The position numbers and the translations under genes were made by a program. A stretch of DNA of 53,150 nt from Synergistaceae bacterium (GTDB lineage Bacteria; Synergistota; Synergistia; Synergistales; Aminobacteriaceae), in contig JAFSSM010000013.1 of NCBI GenBank assembly GCA_017451025.1, positions 1 through 53,150 of the forward strand. The letters run 5' to 3'. Of this stretch, positions 16,064 to 23,891 are shown piece after piece. The notes beneath the pieces were generated by a model. The model had not been told where the DNA came from and made no database searches. It saw only the letters and a list, made by a program, of their open reading frames with translations. Within the stretch, counting starts at the first letter, position 1. Each line of letters begins with the position of its first letter.

Positions 16064-16095
16064 AAAAATATACCCCCCGCAGAAAAGCAGGGGGC
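16064..16095 (-). terminator. intrinsic terminator of the secreted esterase gene
   Basis: On the minus strand CCCCCTGC/GCGGGGGG (one U-G pair) with loop TTTTCT is followed by TATATTTTTG. It lies about 20 bases after the esterase stop codon. Confidence 0.85.
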
Positions 16096-16116
16096 AGTCT
16101 TGATTCATTTTCCGGG

Positions 16117-17085
16117 CTATTTCTTCATGTACTTGTCGAAGAAATCAACCATTACCTTCAACACCGGCTCCTGCATCCAGAATGCTCCGCCGTGCGGTGC
16201 ACCGGGAACTACATACCTCTCTGCCTCGATGCCCTGTGCCTTCAAAGCCTGGAACATCTTGTCGGTCTGGCTGGGCGATACTGATACGTCCTTGTCGCCG
16301 TGCATGAACAGCATCGGTACAGTCTTCTCGCTCACGTAGTACAGCGGGCTTGCCTTCTTCGACTCTTCAGGAAAATCCTTCACGCCGCCGTCCGGTCCGC
16401 TAAATCCAGGAACTCCCTTAACCCACATTGCTTCGGTGATGCCGGGCGAATCGTGGAGCTTGCGCTGTTCTTCAGGATAATCATCGCCAATGCTCATAAG
16501 CTCAGAAATTCCGAAGATGTCCGCCGCGCAGAGAATGTTGCTCGAGTATTCGAGGAAATCTCCCTTGTCGAACTCCTTGTTGTCGTTCAGCACTCCCATA
16601 AACGCCGAAAGGTAACCGCCTGCACTGTTGCCCAGAACTCCGACTCTCTCCGGGTCAATGTTGTACTGGTCTGCGTGTGCACGAAGCCACCTGATTGCGA
16701 GCTTGCAGTCCTCGACGGGAAGCGGGAACTTCGAGAGCGGAGCATGACGGTACTCGATGCTGGCAACTACATAGCCGTTCTCGGCGAGCCTCATTCTCTG
16801 CTGTATCCAGTTATTTTTGGGAGCCATCATGAATCCGCCGCCGGTGATGAACACGATTAACGGCAGAGGTTCTTTGCTGTCGGGCTGGAGAATGTCCATA
16901 GCAAGGGTGAACATCTGGCTTCCGCGCTCTTTGCCGGAATTGAACGGGATGTTCTCATAGAGCATTACCTGGGGTTTCTCGAGCGCAACCACGAGAGTCT
17001 TGCTAGCGAACTTTACACCATCGTCTCCGAAAGCCAGCGAAGCAATCAGAGCTACAACCAAGAGTGCCAGTAAAATTTTGCGCAT
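16117..17085 (-). CDS. secreted alpha/beta-hydrolase (esterase/carboxylesterase type)
   Basis: 322 residues. A signal peptide (residues 1-20, MRKILLALLVVALIASLAFG) exports it. The fold shows an oxyanion motif ITGGGF at 80-85, nucleophile Ser154 in GNSAGG, Asp266 in HGDKDVSV and His298 in GAPHGG, a full BD-FAE/hormone-sensitive-lipase-like triad. Expected to hydrolyse esters, such as acetyl or feruloyl groups on plant polymers, in the periplasm; the substrate is a guess. GGAGG precedes the ATG and the gene has its own terminator. Confidence 0.85.
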   Translation of the reverse strand: MRKILLALLVVALIASLAFGDDGVKFASKTLVVALEKPQVMLYENIPFNSGKERGSQMFTLAMDILQPDSKEPLPLIVFITGGGFMMAPKNNWIQQRMRLAENGYVVASIEYRHAPLSKFPLPVEDCKLAIRWLRAHADQYNIDPERVGVLGNSAGGYLSAFMGVLNDNKEFDKGDFLEYSSNILCAADIFGISELMSIGDDYPEEQRKLHDSPGITEAMWVKGVPGFSGPDGGVKDFPEESKKASPLYYVSEKTVPMLFMHGDKDVSVSPSQTDKMFQALKAQGIEAERYVVPGAPHGGAFWMQEPVLKVMVDFFDKYMKK

Positions 17086-17112
17086 AACTATACCTCCATT
17101 AATGGAAATGTA

Positions 17113-18513
17113 TCACGAACAAGCCCGCACAATTGCCTCGAGCGCGGCCTGTTCAGCAATCACAATGTCGCTGAACCCATGCCTCACAGCCTCGTCCGCC
17201 GTCTGCCTGCCTATGCAAACCGCCCTGACTTCACGCAAAGAATTTACGCCTAAGCAAAATCCTCTGACTGTTGAGGCTGATGTAAAAATGATTGTGTCTA
17301 TGGAATCTGGAACGTGAGCTAATTTTACATAATCAGTCCGGTAAATACAAACCTCTTCACAGTTAATTCCGTATTTCCTGAAAATCTCCCCGATTTCCGG
17401 CGAACCTTCCTGTGCCCTGAACATCAGCACTTTTTCCCTGAACTTGGCCAGGCCTTCAGCGAGATGCAGTCCGTCATAAATTTCCGGGACAAAGTCAACT
17501 TTGAGGCCGTGTGCTCTGAGTGATTCAGCAGTGGCAGAACCTATCGCCGCAATTCTCGCTCCGCCAAGTTCCCGTATGTCTCGCCCGCTTTCCGCCAGAA
17601 GCTCAAAGAGTGCCCCGACTCCCGTTATGCTGGTGAAGCCCGCCCAGTCATAGCCCCCGAGATTTACGCCATCAAGTGCTCCGTGAAGGGTGCTAGTGCG
17701 GATTGTAGGGAGGTGAATAACTTCTGCTCCCAAGTCCCGAAGCATCATCGAGAGCTTTTCCCCTCTACCTGAGGGCCTCGTGATGAGAATGCGCCTTCCA
17801 TTTAACGGAAGAGCTTTTCGCCAGTTCAGGGATAACTCCGCAGTTTTACCGGCAACTATCACAGCGGGAGGGGTTATGCTGTTTTCGCGGACAGTTCTGC
17901 ATAATTCGCACAGCTTCGTCCTGAAAACACGCTGCCTCGAGGTCGTCCCGTTCTCGATGATTGCGCAAGGGGTATCCGGCGAAAGAGTGAGCAGCAATTT
18001 TTCCTGAAGTGCTTTCACGTTTGAGACTCCCATCAGGAAAATCTGCGTTGTGTCCGAAAAATCGGGCAGAAGGTTGTTCTTGTCGTGGGCAGTCATGATA
18101 TTTACTCCGGAACAATAATTTCTGTGAGTAGCAGGTATTCCGGCATAAGCAGGTACCGCCAGAGCAGAACTTACACCCGGAACTACCTCAAATGCCAGTC
18201 CTGCCTCAATTATCACTTCGGCTTCTTCACCGCCCCGACCAAACACAAACGGGTCGCCGCCCTTCAGCCTCACTATGTTTTTCCCCTCACGTGCACGCTC
18301 AATCATCAGGGATTCTATTTCGTGCTGAGAAAGTGTGTGATTGCCAGAGTATTTGCCTGCGTCGATTCTCTCGGCTCCTTCCGGAATTAGCGCAAGTATT
18401 CCTTCACCGACTAAGTGGTCGTAAATCACAACGTCAGCCCTCTTCAGGACTTCATGCCCTCTGAGCGTCAACAGTCCTGCATCTCCGGGCCCTGCACCTA
18501 CAAGCCAGATCAT
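17113..18513 (-). CDS. cobA: fused uroporphyrinogen-III C-methyltransferase / uroporphyrinogen-III synthase
   Basis: 466 residues with two enzymes in one chain. Residues 1-235 are the SAM-dependent methyltransferase (VGAGPGDAGLLTLRG, LKGGDPFVFGRGGEE, PGVSSALAVPAYAGIPATHR), which makes precorrin-2 for B12 or sirohaem. Residues 240-466 are HemD, which closes hydroxymethylbilane to uroporphyrinogen III (RRILITRPSGRG ... FTSASTVRGF). The fusion, common in Firmicutes and Synergistota, channels HemC product to corrins. Its ATG overlaps the hemC stop as ATGA. Together with cobU at 42 kb this indicates cobinamide/B12 metabolism. Confidence 0.93.
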   Translation of the reverse strand: MIWLVGAGPGDAGLLTLRGHEVLKRADVVIYDHLVGEGILALIPEGAERIDAGKYSGNHTLSQHEIESLMIERAREGKNIVRLKGGDPFVFGRGGEEAEVIIEAGLAFEVVPGVSSALAVPAYAGIPATHRNYCSGVNIMTAHDKNNLLPDFSDTTQIFLMGVSNVKALQEKLLLTLSPDTPCAIIENGTTSRQRVFRTKLCELCRTVRENSITPPAVIVAGKTAELSLNWRKALPLNGRRILITRPSGRGEKLSMMLRDLGAEVIHLPTIRTSTLHGALDGVNLGGYDWAGFTSITGVGALFELLAESGRDIRELGGARIAAIGSATAESLRAHGLKVDFVPEIYDGLHLAEGLAKFREKVLMFRAQEGSPEIGEIFRKYGINCEEVCIYRTDYVKLAHVPDSIDTIIFTSASTVRGFCLGVNSLREVRAVCIGRQTADEAVRHGFSDIVIAEQAALEAIVRACS

Positions 18514-19358
18514 TGCACTATCTCCTCCGCAAGCCTTTTCCCCAATTCTTCGGCTTCAGTCTTTCTCCCCAAAACATCGCCGCGCAAAAATTTTCCCGCT
18601 TCATTCACGAACAATCCCCTAATCCTCATGCTATCCCCCAAAATTTCCGCATAAGCTCCAACAGGGACATTGCACCCAGCACCAAGAATACACGCAAAAC
18701 TCCTCTCCGCAACCGCACATAATTCTGCATCCTCGTCGTTCACACACGACAAATACCCGTAATCTTCGTACGCTCTGCCCTGACACGCAAGGATACCTTG
18801 TCCTGGCGAAGGCATTACCTCGCCGACAGAGAATATCCGCGTAATCCTGTGAGACTGGCCAAGACGTTCAAGCCCCGCAACCGCCAACACTAACCCCGAA
18901 AATTCCCCCGAGTCCATCTTCTGGAGCCTGGTGTTGATGTTTCCGCGCACAGGGATAATATCACTCTCAGGAAACAGCCTCTTTAACTGAAGCCTCCTTC
19001 TCAATGACGACGACCCTATCACCTTTTCGCTCCCGACTAATGCATCTCTTGGGTCTGCCCTGCGCGAATACGCTACTATCGGAAGTTCAGGACTGATGTT
19101 TGCCGGTAAATCCTTCAGGCTGTGCACCGCAAAGTCTATCTCGCGATTCATGAGTGCCTGCTCAAGTTCCAGCGTGAACATTCCCTTGATGCCCTGCGGA
19201 TCTGAACTGAAAGGGGCTGAATTTCTGTCGCCCGAAGTCGTTATTTTGACGATGCTGATTTTTGCGTCAGGGTATGCCTTCAGGATTTCGTCAGCTATGA
19301 TTTTTGTCTGGATGAGTGCGAGCTGGCTGCCTCTTGTGCCTATGCGAAGTTTAAGCAA
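18510..19358 (-). CDS. hemC: hydroxymethylbilane synthase (porphobilinogen deaminase)
   Basis: 282 residues; condenses four porphobilinogens. Visible are GTRGSQLAL at the N-terminus, VHSLKDLPA, the RGNINTRLQK loop, and the dipyrromethane cofactor Cys in LGAGCNVPVGA. The start is TTG 19358 with AGGAGG 12 bases upstream; no better start exists in frame. It is slightly short at the C-terminus compared with E. coli HemC (about 310). Overlaps cobA-hemD by four bases. Confidence 0.94.
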   Translation of the reverse strand: MLKLRIGTRGSQLALIQTKIIADEILKAYPDAKISIVKITTSGDRNSAPFSSDPQGIKGMFTLELEQALMNREIDFAVHSLKDLPANISPELPIVAYSRRADPRDALVGSEKVIGSSSLRRRLQLKRLFPESDIIPVRGNINTRLQKMDSGEFSGLVLAVAGLERLGQSHRITRIFSVGEVMPSPGQGILACQGRAYEDYGYLSCVNDEDAELCAVAERSFACILGAGCNVPVGAYAEILGDSMRIRGLFVNEAGKFLRGDVLGRKTEAEELGKRLAEEIVQ

Positions 19359-19430
19359 TTAATCTTTGTGCCTCCTGTTGATGTTATACTAGCTTCATCA
19401 CAAATTTTAACTGGAGCTGAGAATTTTACC

Positions 19431-20234
19431 ATGCCCGAAGAATTAGACCCTACTACTGCCCGATTAGTCTCCGAATTAGCCGCAAGCATAATCCCCCCGC
19501 TCACTAAGTCCCTTGCTTCGTCAATGCCCTCTGCGGATTTCAGCGGACTATTTGACCGCATAACCCGCAGTTCTCAGGACACACAGGCTCATATCAAGAA
19601 ATCAATACGCTCCGAGATTGAGGAGAACCGTGCAGGAAGAAGTGTGATTATGCAGTCTCTCGGAAACGTCCTCGAGGATATTTCTGCGTTGCGGCGGATG
19701 ATGGAGAAAGTTCCTGCTCCCGCTAAGGCAAAAGCAGAACAGCCTGTGAATTACGCGCCGGACTTCTCCGGGAAACTCAACGAAATATCTTCGCGGCTTG
19801 AGGAGATAATTCACGGCCTTAAGAGCTTTGGTGAGGCATATGCTCACAGCATGGAACAGAAGGAGTCAGACGTTCAGGCAGTGCCGGTATATTCAGGGAA
19901 TGATGCCCGGCTGGAAAAACTGGTTACGCAGTCATTGCCCGGGCTTGAGGGATTCGTGAGGGCTAACGCTAAATCGCAGAGCCAGGAGCTTGAAGAGTTT
20001 TCGCGAGAGATTTCGACACTGCACGAACAGAATAATATTGCACTGATTCACGAGGTGAGCAGAAAGGTAGCAGAAGAAATTGCGCATTACGGCGAGGATA
20101 TGCTGGCCAGACTCAGCGAGGAGCGGGAAGGACAGTTCGGGAAAATTGCCCGGACGATGAAATTAGCGGTTATGCTGTCTGGAGCCGGCGCTGCTGTTGG
20201 GGTGATTGCTCTGGTGATTGCGCTGTTCAAGTGA
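19431..20234 (+). CDS. coiled-coil protein with C-terminal membrane anchor, unknown function
   Basis: 267 residues from ATG 19431; the frame is open to GTG 19368, but a -10-like TATACT (19385-19390) suggests transcription starts after that. No signal peptide. Long helical stretches (about 40-95, 110-145, 175-240) alternate with a Pro/Ala/Lys linker at 95-108, and a single membrane segment closes the protein (about 244-265), so it is probably tail-anchored with the coiled coil in the cytoplasm. Not recognised. Transcribed divergently from hemC and convergent with ychF. Confidence 0.65.
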   Translation: MPEELDPTTARLVSELAASIIPPLTKSLASSMPSADFSGLFDRITRSSQDTQAHIKKSIRSEIEENRAGRSVIMQSLGNVLEDISALRRMMEKVPAPAKAKAEQPVNYAPDFSGKLNEISSRLEEIIHGLKSFGEAYAHSMEQKESDVQAVPVYSGNDARLEKLVTQSLPGLEGFVRANAKSQSQELEEFSREISTLHEQNNIALIHEVSRKVAEEIAHYGEDMLARLSEEREGQFGKIARTMKLAVMLSGAGAAVGVIALVIALFK

Positions 20235-20263
20235 TTGGCGGACAAACTTCGGGCATTGACGGC

Positions 20264-20297
20264 AAAAAAATATACCCCCTGCGCTCTCACAGGGGGC
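20264..20297 (-). terminator. intrinsic terminator of ychF
   Basis: On the minus strand CCCCCTG/CAGGGGG (7 bp, loop TGAGAGCG) is followed by TATATTTTTTT. The flanks closely resemble those of the terminator at 16064-16095. Confidence 0.88.
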
Positions 20298-20302
20298 TTG
20301 TT

Positions 20303-21400
20303 CTACACATTAAAGCGAATCTCTATCATGTCGCCGTCCTTAACGATATATTCCTTGCCTTCGAGCCTTAGCACTCCCTTATCACGGCACTGCGCAATTG
20401 ATGCATTGTTCGCGATGAAGTCATCGTACGCAACTACCTGTGCCCTGATGAACCCTCTCGCCAAATCACTGTGAATAGTCCCTGCGGCTTCAACAGCAGT
20501 GCTTCCTTCCCGAAGAGTCCAAGCTCTCACTTCGTCCTGGCCGCTCGTGAAAAACGAGATTAACCCCAGCAATTTATACGCCTCGTGAATCAGCCTGTCC
20601 CTTCCCGGCTCAGTGATGGAAAGGTCCTTCATGAACTCTTCCCTGTCTTCAGGGTCAAGCTGCTCAAGCTCCATCTCCGTAGCTCCGTAGACCTTCACCG
20701 ACTTCAAGCCCTTTGCCGTCATCTCGGCCTCAAGAGGCGCAAGTTCCGCAACCTCTCCTGTCTGCGTATCGTCGAGGTTCAGCACCACAAGTTCAGGCTT
20801 CAGCGTCAGGAACGCAAACCCTGACAACATACGCTTCTGTTCCTCAGTCAGGGGAAACTCGCGCAAAGGCTTCTCGTCCAGCAGGTGAGCCTCTAACTCC
20901 TTCAGCAGGTCAAGCTCCTGTGCCTCCTGCGGAGTCAGCTTCTTCTTGGCCTTCTTCTCGTCCAATCGCGATAACCTGTTGCTGATTACGCCCAAGTCCC
21001 GATAAATCAGTTCCGCCTCGACTATGTGCCAGTCCCTCAGCGGGTCAATGCTGTTCTCAGGGTGAGGCACCGAGTCGTTCTTGAACACCCTCACAACATG
21101 GAGCAGTGCCTCGCTCTCCGCCACGAACGACAAAAACGAGTTTCCCAGTCCCGCGCCCTTCCCTGCATCGCGCGACAGTCCGGCCAAGTCCACAAACTCA
21201 ACGTCTGCGGGCTTCTCGCTTCTCGGCTTGAAGATTTCAACGAGGCGGTCAAACCTCGCATCAGGCACATTCACCAGAGCACGGTTCGGTTCAGTCTTAC
21301 CCGAAGCATAGGGCTTCACCTCAGCTCCAGCCCTCGTGATTACGTTGAACACCGTAGATTTTCCCGACAACGGCAGTCCTACAATTCCGCATTTCAGCAT
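20303..21400 (-). CDS. ychF: redox-regulated ATPase/GTPase YchF (Obg-like)
   Basis: 365 residues from ATG 21400, with AGGAG nine bases upstream; an upstream open frame to 21562 overlaps the transpeptidase gene and is not used. The P-loop is GLPLSGKST (usually GLPNVGKST), followed by switch motifs and ADVEFVDLAGLSRDAGKGAGLGN, then a coiled-coil insert (DEKKAKKKLTPQEAQELDLL) and a C-terminal TGS domain (TSGQDEVRAWTLREGSTA ... KEYIVKDGDMIEI). The family binds ribosomes and acts in stress and redox responses. The G4 motif is diverged (LNLDD), as in ATP-preferring YchF. Confidence 0.93.
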   Translation of the reverse strand: MLKCGIVGLPLSGKSTVFNVITRAGAEVKPYASGKTEPNRALVNVPDARFDRLVEIFKPRSEKPADVEFVDLAGLSRDAGKGAGLGNSFLSFVAESEALLHVVRVFKNDSVPHPENSIDPLRDWHIVEAELIYRDLGVISNRLSRLDEKKAKKKLTPQEAQELDLLKELEAHLLDEKPLREFPLTEEQKRMLSGFAFLTLKPELVVLNLDDTQTGEVAELAPLEAEMTAKGLKSVKVYGATEMELEQLDPEDREEFMKDLSITEPGRDRLIHEAYKLLGLISFFTSGQDEVRAWTLREGSTAVEAAGTIHSDLARGFIRAQVVAYDDFIANNASIAQCRDKGVLRLEGKEYIVKDGDMIEIRFNV

Positions 21401-21411
21401 GATTTTTTCTC

Positions 21412-22230
21412 CTAATTCTCCCTTATCACTACCGGCATATTCCGGTAAGCATACTGCTTCAGCTCGGCGATGTCCTCGTTGCTGAGCCTGATACATCCTT
21501 CCGTTGCCATCGTCCCGCGCGAATCCGGGTCGTGCGTACCGTGAATCCCGATACCCTTCCATCCGTTGGCATCAAGCCTCAAGAACCATGGGCCATATGC
21601 TCCTGCAATTTTGCCCTTGCCGTCGCGGAAATCATGAGACCATTTCGACGCATTCTCAATCGATACTATCTTGAAATCCCCGACCGGTGTCCTGTGGTCT
21701 CCGGTTCTCTGCTTGTCGCCGGGATTTTTCCCGACAGCTATCGGGTACGTCTTGACGACTTCATCGCCCCTGTAGAGCGTCAATGTGTAATCACCCTTGC
21801 TGATCCGTATACTGTACTTGCCGCTGTTGACTGCGGGCATTGCCGGCTTCTCAATCGGCGTGATTATTTGGTCGAGTTCAGGATTTTGCTCTGAAGGCAG
21901 GACTATTGTGCGCTTTGACTGTGCAAGCGGAATTATTATGCTCTGCTTTTCCGGCATAGCTGCTTCCTTCACAGCCGCAGGCTCAGGCTTCGGCAGAGAG
22001 GCAGCGGTCATAATTTTTGGTGCTGGCTGAGGTTCGGCTTCAACGACTCTGGGAGTGTGAAGTCCTGAATACACAACCGCACAGAGTACCACCCCCGATG
22101 TGCAGAGTATGCCGCGAAGCAGCGGGTGAAGTCTTTTCCGGACAGCCCACCTTCCGCTCCCCTTGTCTATCCACACGGTTCTGAGCGTGAATAAATCTTT
22201 GACAAATTCGCGCAGGTTCTCAGTATTCAT
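21412..22230 (-). CDS. membrane-anchored L,D-transpeptidase (YkuD domain)
   Basis: 272 residues. A short cytoplasmic lead, one membrane segment (about 39-57), a Pro/Ala/Lys-rich periplasmic stalk (60-135) and a YkuD domain (137-270). The catalytic motif is present: His230 in GIHGTHD and Cys246 in ATEGCIRL. Such enzymes form 3-3 peptidoglycan cross-links or attach proteins to the wall. The stop codon lies 11 bases before the ychF start. Confidence 0.9.
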   Translation of the reverse strand: MNTENLREFVKDLFTLRTVWIDKGSGRWAVRKRLHPLLRGILCTSGVVLCAVVYSGLHTPRVVEAEPQPAPKIMTAASLPKPEPAAVKEAAMPEKQSIIIPLAQSKRTIVLPSEQNPELDQIITPIEKPAMPAVNSGKYSIRISKGDYTLTLYRGDEVVKTYPIAVGKNPGDKQRTGDHRTPVGDFKIVSIENASKWSHDFRDGKGKIAGAYGPWFLRLDANGWKGIGIHGTHDPDSRGTMATEGCIRLSNEDIAELKQYAYRNMPVVIREN

Positions 22231-22284
22231 GTATGTAATCTCCTTTATGGGTATGACTGAATATTAGCGCATCGGGTGCAAAAA

Positions 22285-23766
22285 TCAACTCTCTTTTTCC
22301 GCACGGACAGCCAGCATTGCCTCAATGTCAGTGAGCTTCGCCCTGTCCCCGAACAGTAACAGCGTATCGTCCTTCTCCAGCACCGTCCATCCTTTGGGGA
22401 TAAGGTACTTATCGCCCCTGTTGATGAGCAGGATAGTTACTCCGTCAGGGAAGCGCAGGTCCTTCACCGCACGCCCTATCACTTCAGCGTCAGGCAGAAG
22501 GTCAACTTCGCGCGTAACGTCATCTCCGGAACTTGGTGTGATGTCGAAATTCAGCGTCCAGCTCTTGGCCTCACGGACTGCTGCGTCGAGTTTCAGGAAC
22601 TTGGCCGCATTCGCAAGAGTCTTTCCCTGAATCATCACTGAGGTCAACACCACGAAGAATATCAGGTTGAACATGTACTTGGCCTGAGGATGTCCTTCTG
22701 TTAATGGATATGTCGCCAGAATTATGGGAACTGCTCCTCTGAGTCCTGTCCAGCTCACGAAGAGCTTTTCCCGCCAGTTGAAGCGGCTGAAGATTGTTCC
22801 GACGAACACTGCCACAGGACGCGCAATGAACATCAGGCAGAACGACACCAGAAGCCCGGTGCTGATTACCGACGCATCCACAACTTCACGCGGCGTAACC
22901 AGAAGGCCGAGCACCAGGAACATGATTATCTGCATCAGCCACGCAAAACCCTCATGGAATCTCTGCAGGCTGTATTTGTACAGGAAATCTCCTCCGCCCA
23001 TCACTATACCGCAAACGTATACGGCCAAGTATCCGTTGCCGTAAACTGTCTCAGTTATTCCGAAAGTCGCCATTACAATTGAGATGCCCCACACCGGATA
23101 AAGTGCCTCGTTGGTAACTCTTAACCGCTGTATCGCGTAACACGCAAACCGTCCCATCACAAAACCCATTGCTCCGCCCGCCGCCATCTGCACAACGAAT
23201 TTTATTGCCAGTTCAGTAACAGGAACATCCGGAGTCTTGAGCCAGGTTATCGCCGTCAATGTCAGGAACACCGCCATCGGGTCATTGCTGCCGGACTCAA
23301 ATTCGAGAAGGGGTTTTAGTGCGCCCTTAACTCCTACTTTCTGGGTGCGCAATATCGAGAAGACTGCGGCGGCATCCGTTGACGAAATTATTGCACCTAA
23401 CAGAAATGCATCCTTGTAGTCGAATTGAGGGAGAAAAGCCAGCGGTACGGCCATAGCTACAGCCGTTAGGAACACCCCAAGCGTCGAGAGAACTACTCCC
23501 TGCGTAACGATGGGCTTGATGTCGCTCCATTGAGTCTGGAAACCGCCGGAGAACAGGATAAACGCCAATGCGAAGGTGCCTACGCTATTTGCGGCCTCAG
23601 CGTCGGAAAAATCGAGTCCTCCCGGGCCGTCAACTCCTGCGAGCATTCCGATTCCCAGAAAGAGAATCAGGGCAGGGACTTTGATTTTCTCGGAGAGTGC
23701 ACCGGCAACCAGGCTCAAGAAAAAGAGCAGGCCGGCAACCAGGAACGGATTAATTGTGTGAAGCAT
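22285..23766 (-). CDS. CPA1-family potassium/proton antiporter with RCK-C domain
   Basis: 493 residues. Twelve or so membrane segments of the Na/H exchanger fold are followed by a cytoplasmic regulatory part with a TrkA-C/RCK-C-like domain (about 405-485; DLLPDAEVIGRAVKDLRFP ... DDTLLLFGDRAKL). The ion-binding pair appears in SGSNDPMAVFL and the preceding STDAAAVFS, which is typical of the CvrA/NhaP2 subgroup that exports K+ or Na+ in exchange for protons. AGGAGG lies 15 bases before the ATG, a long spacing. Monocistronic. Confidence 0.88.
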   Translation of the reverse strand: MLHTINPFLVAGLLFFLSLVAGALSEKIKVPALILFLGIGMLAGVDGPGGLDFSDAEAANSVGTFALAFILFSGGFQTQWSDIKPIVTQGVVLSTLGVFLTAVAMAVPLAFLPQFDYKDAFLLGAIISSTDAAAVFSILRTQKVGVKGALKPLLEFESGSNDPMAVFLTLTAITWLKTPDVPVTELAIKFVVQMAAGGAMGFVMGRFACYAIQRLRVTNEALYPVWGISIVMATFGITETVYGNGYLAVYVCGIVMGGGDFLYKYSLQRFHEGFAWLMQIIMFLVLGLLVTPREVVDASVISTGLLVSFCLMFIARPVAVFVGTIFSRFNWREKLFVSWTGLRGAVPIILATYPLTEGHPQAKYMFNLIFFVVLTSVMIQGKTLANAAKFLKLDAAVREAKSWTLNFDITPSSGDDVTREVDLLPDAEVIGRAVKDLRFPDGVTILLINRGDKYLIPKGWTVLEKDDTLLLFGDRAKLTDIEAMLAVRAEKES

Positions 23767-23817
23767 AGATGATAAATTTTTCCTCCTAAGCAGTAAAGTA
23801 ATGCTGCAATTATCGCA

Positions 23818-23858
23818 TAAAAAATGAGCTTCCTCCTTAAAGAATCAGGAAGAAGCTC
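23818..23858 (-). terminator. intrinsic terminator of the Synerg-CTERM surface protein gene
   Basis: Minus strand: GAGCTTCTTCC/GGAGGAAGCTC (10 of 11 pairs plus one wobble) around TGATTCTTTAA, followed by ATTTTTTA. Confidence 0.85.
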
Positions 23859-23891
23859 GTGTAAAAACGTCTGCGCGTAAAATTTACGTGG

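Noticed and set aside
20303-21562. Longer YchF with 54 extra N-terminal residues
   Set aside because: The extension lies in the transpeptidase gene and the ATG at 21400 has a proper ribosome site.
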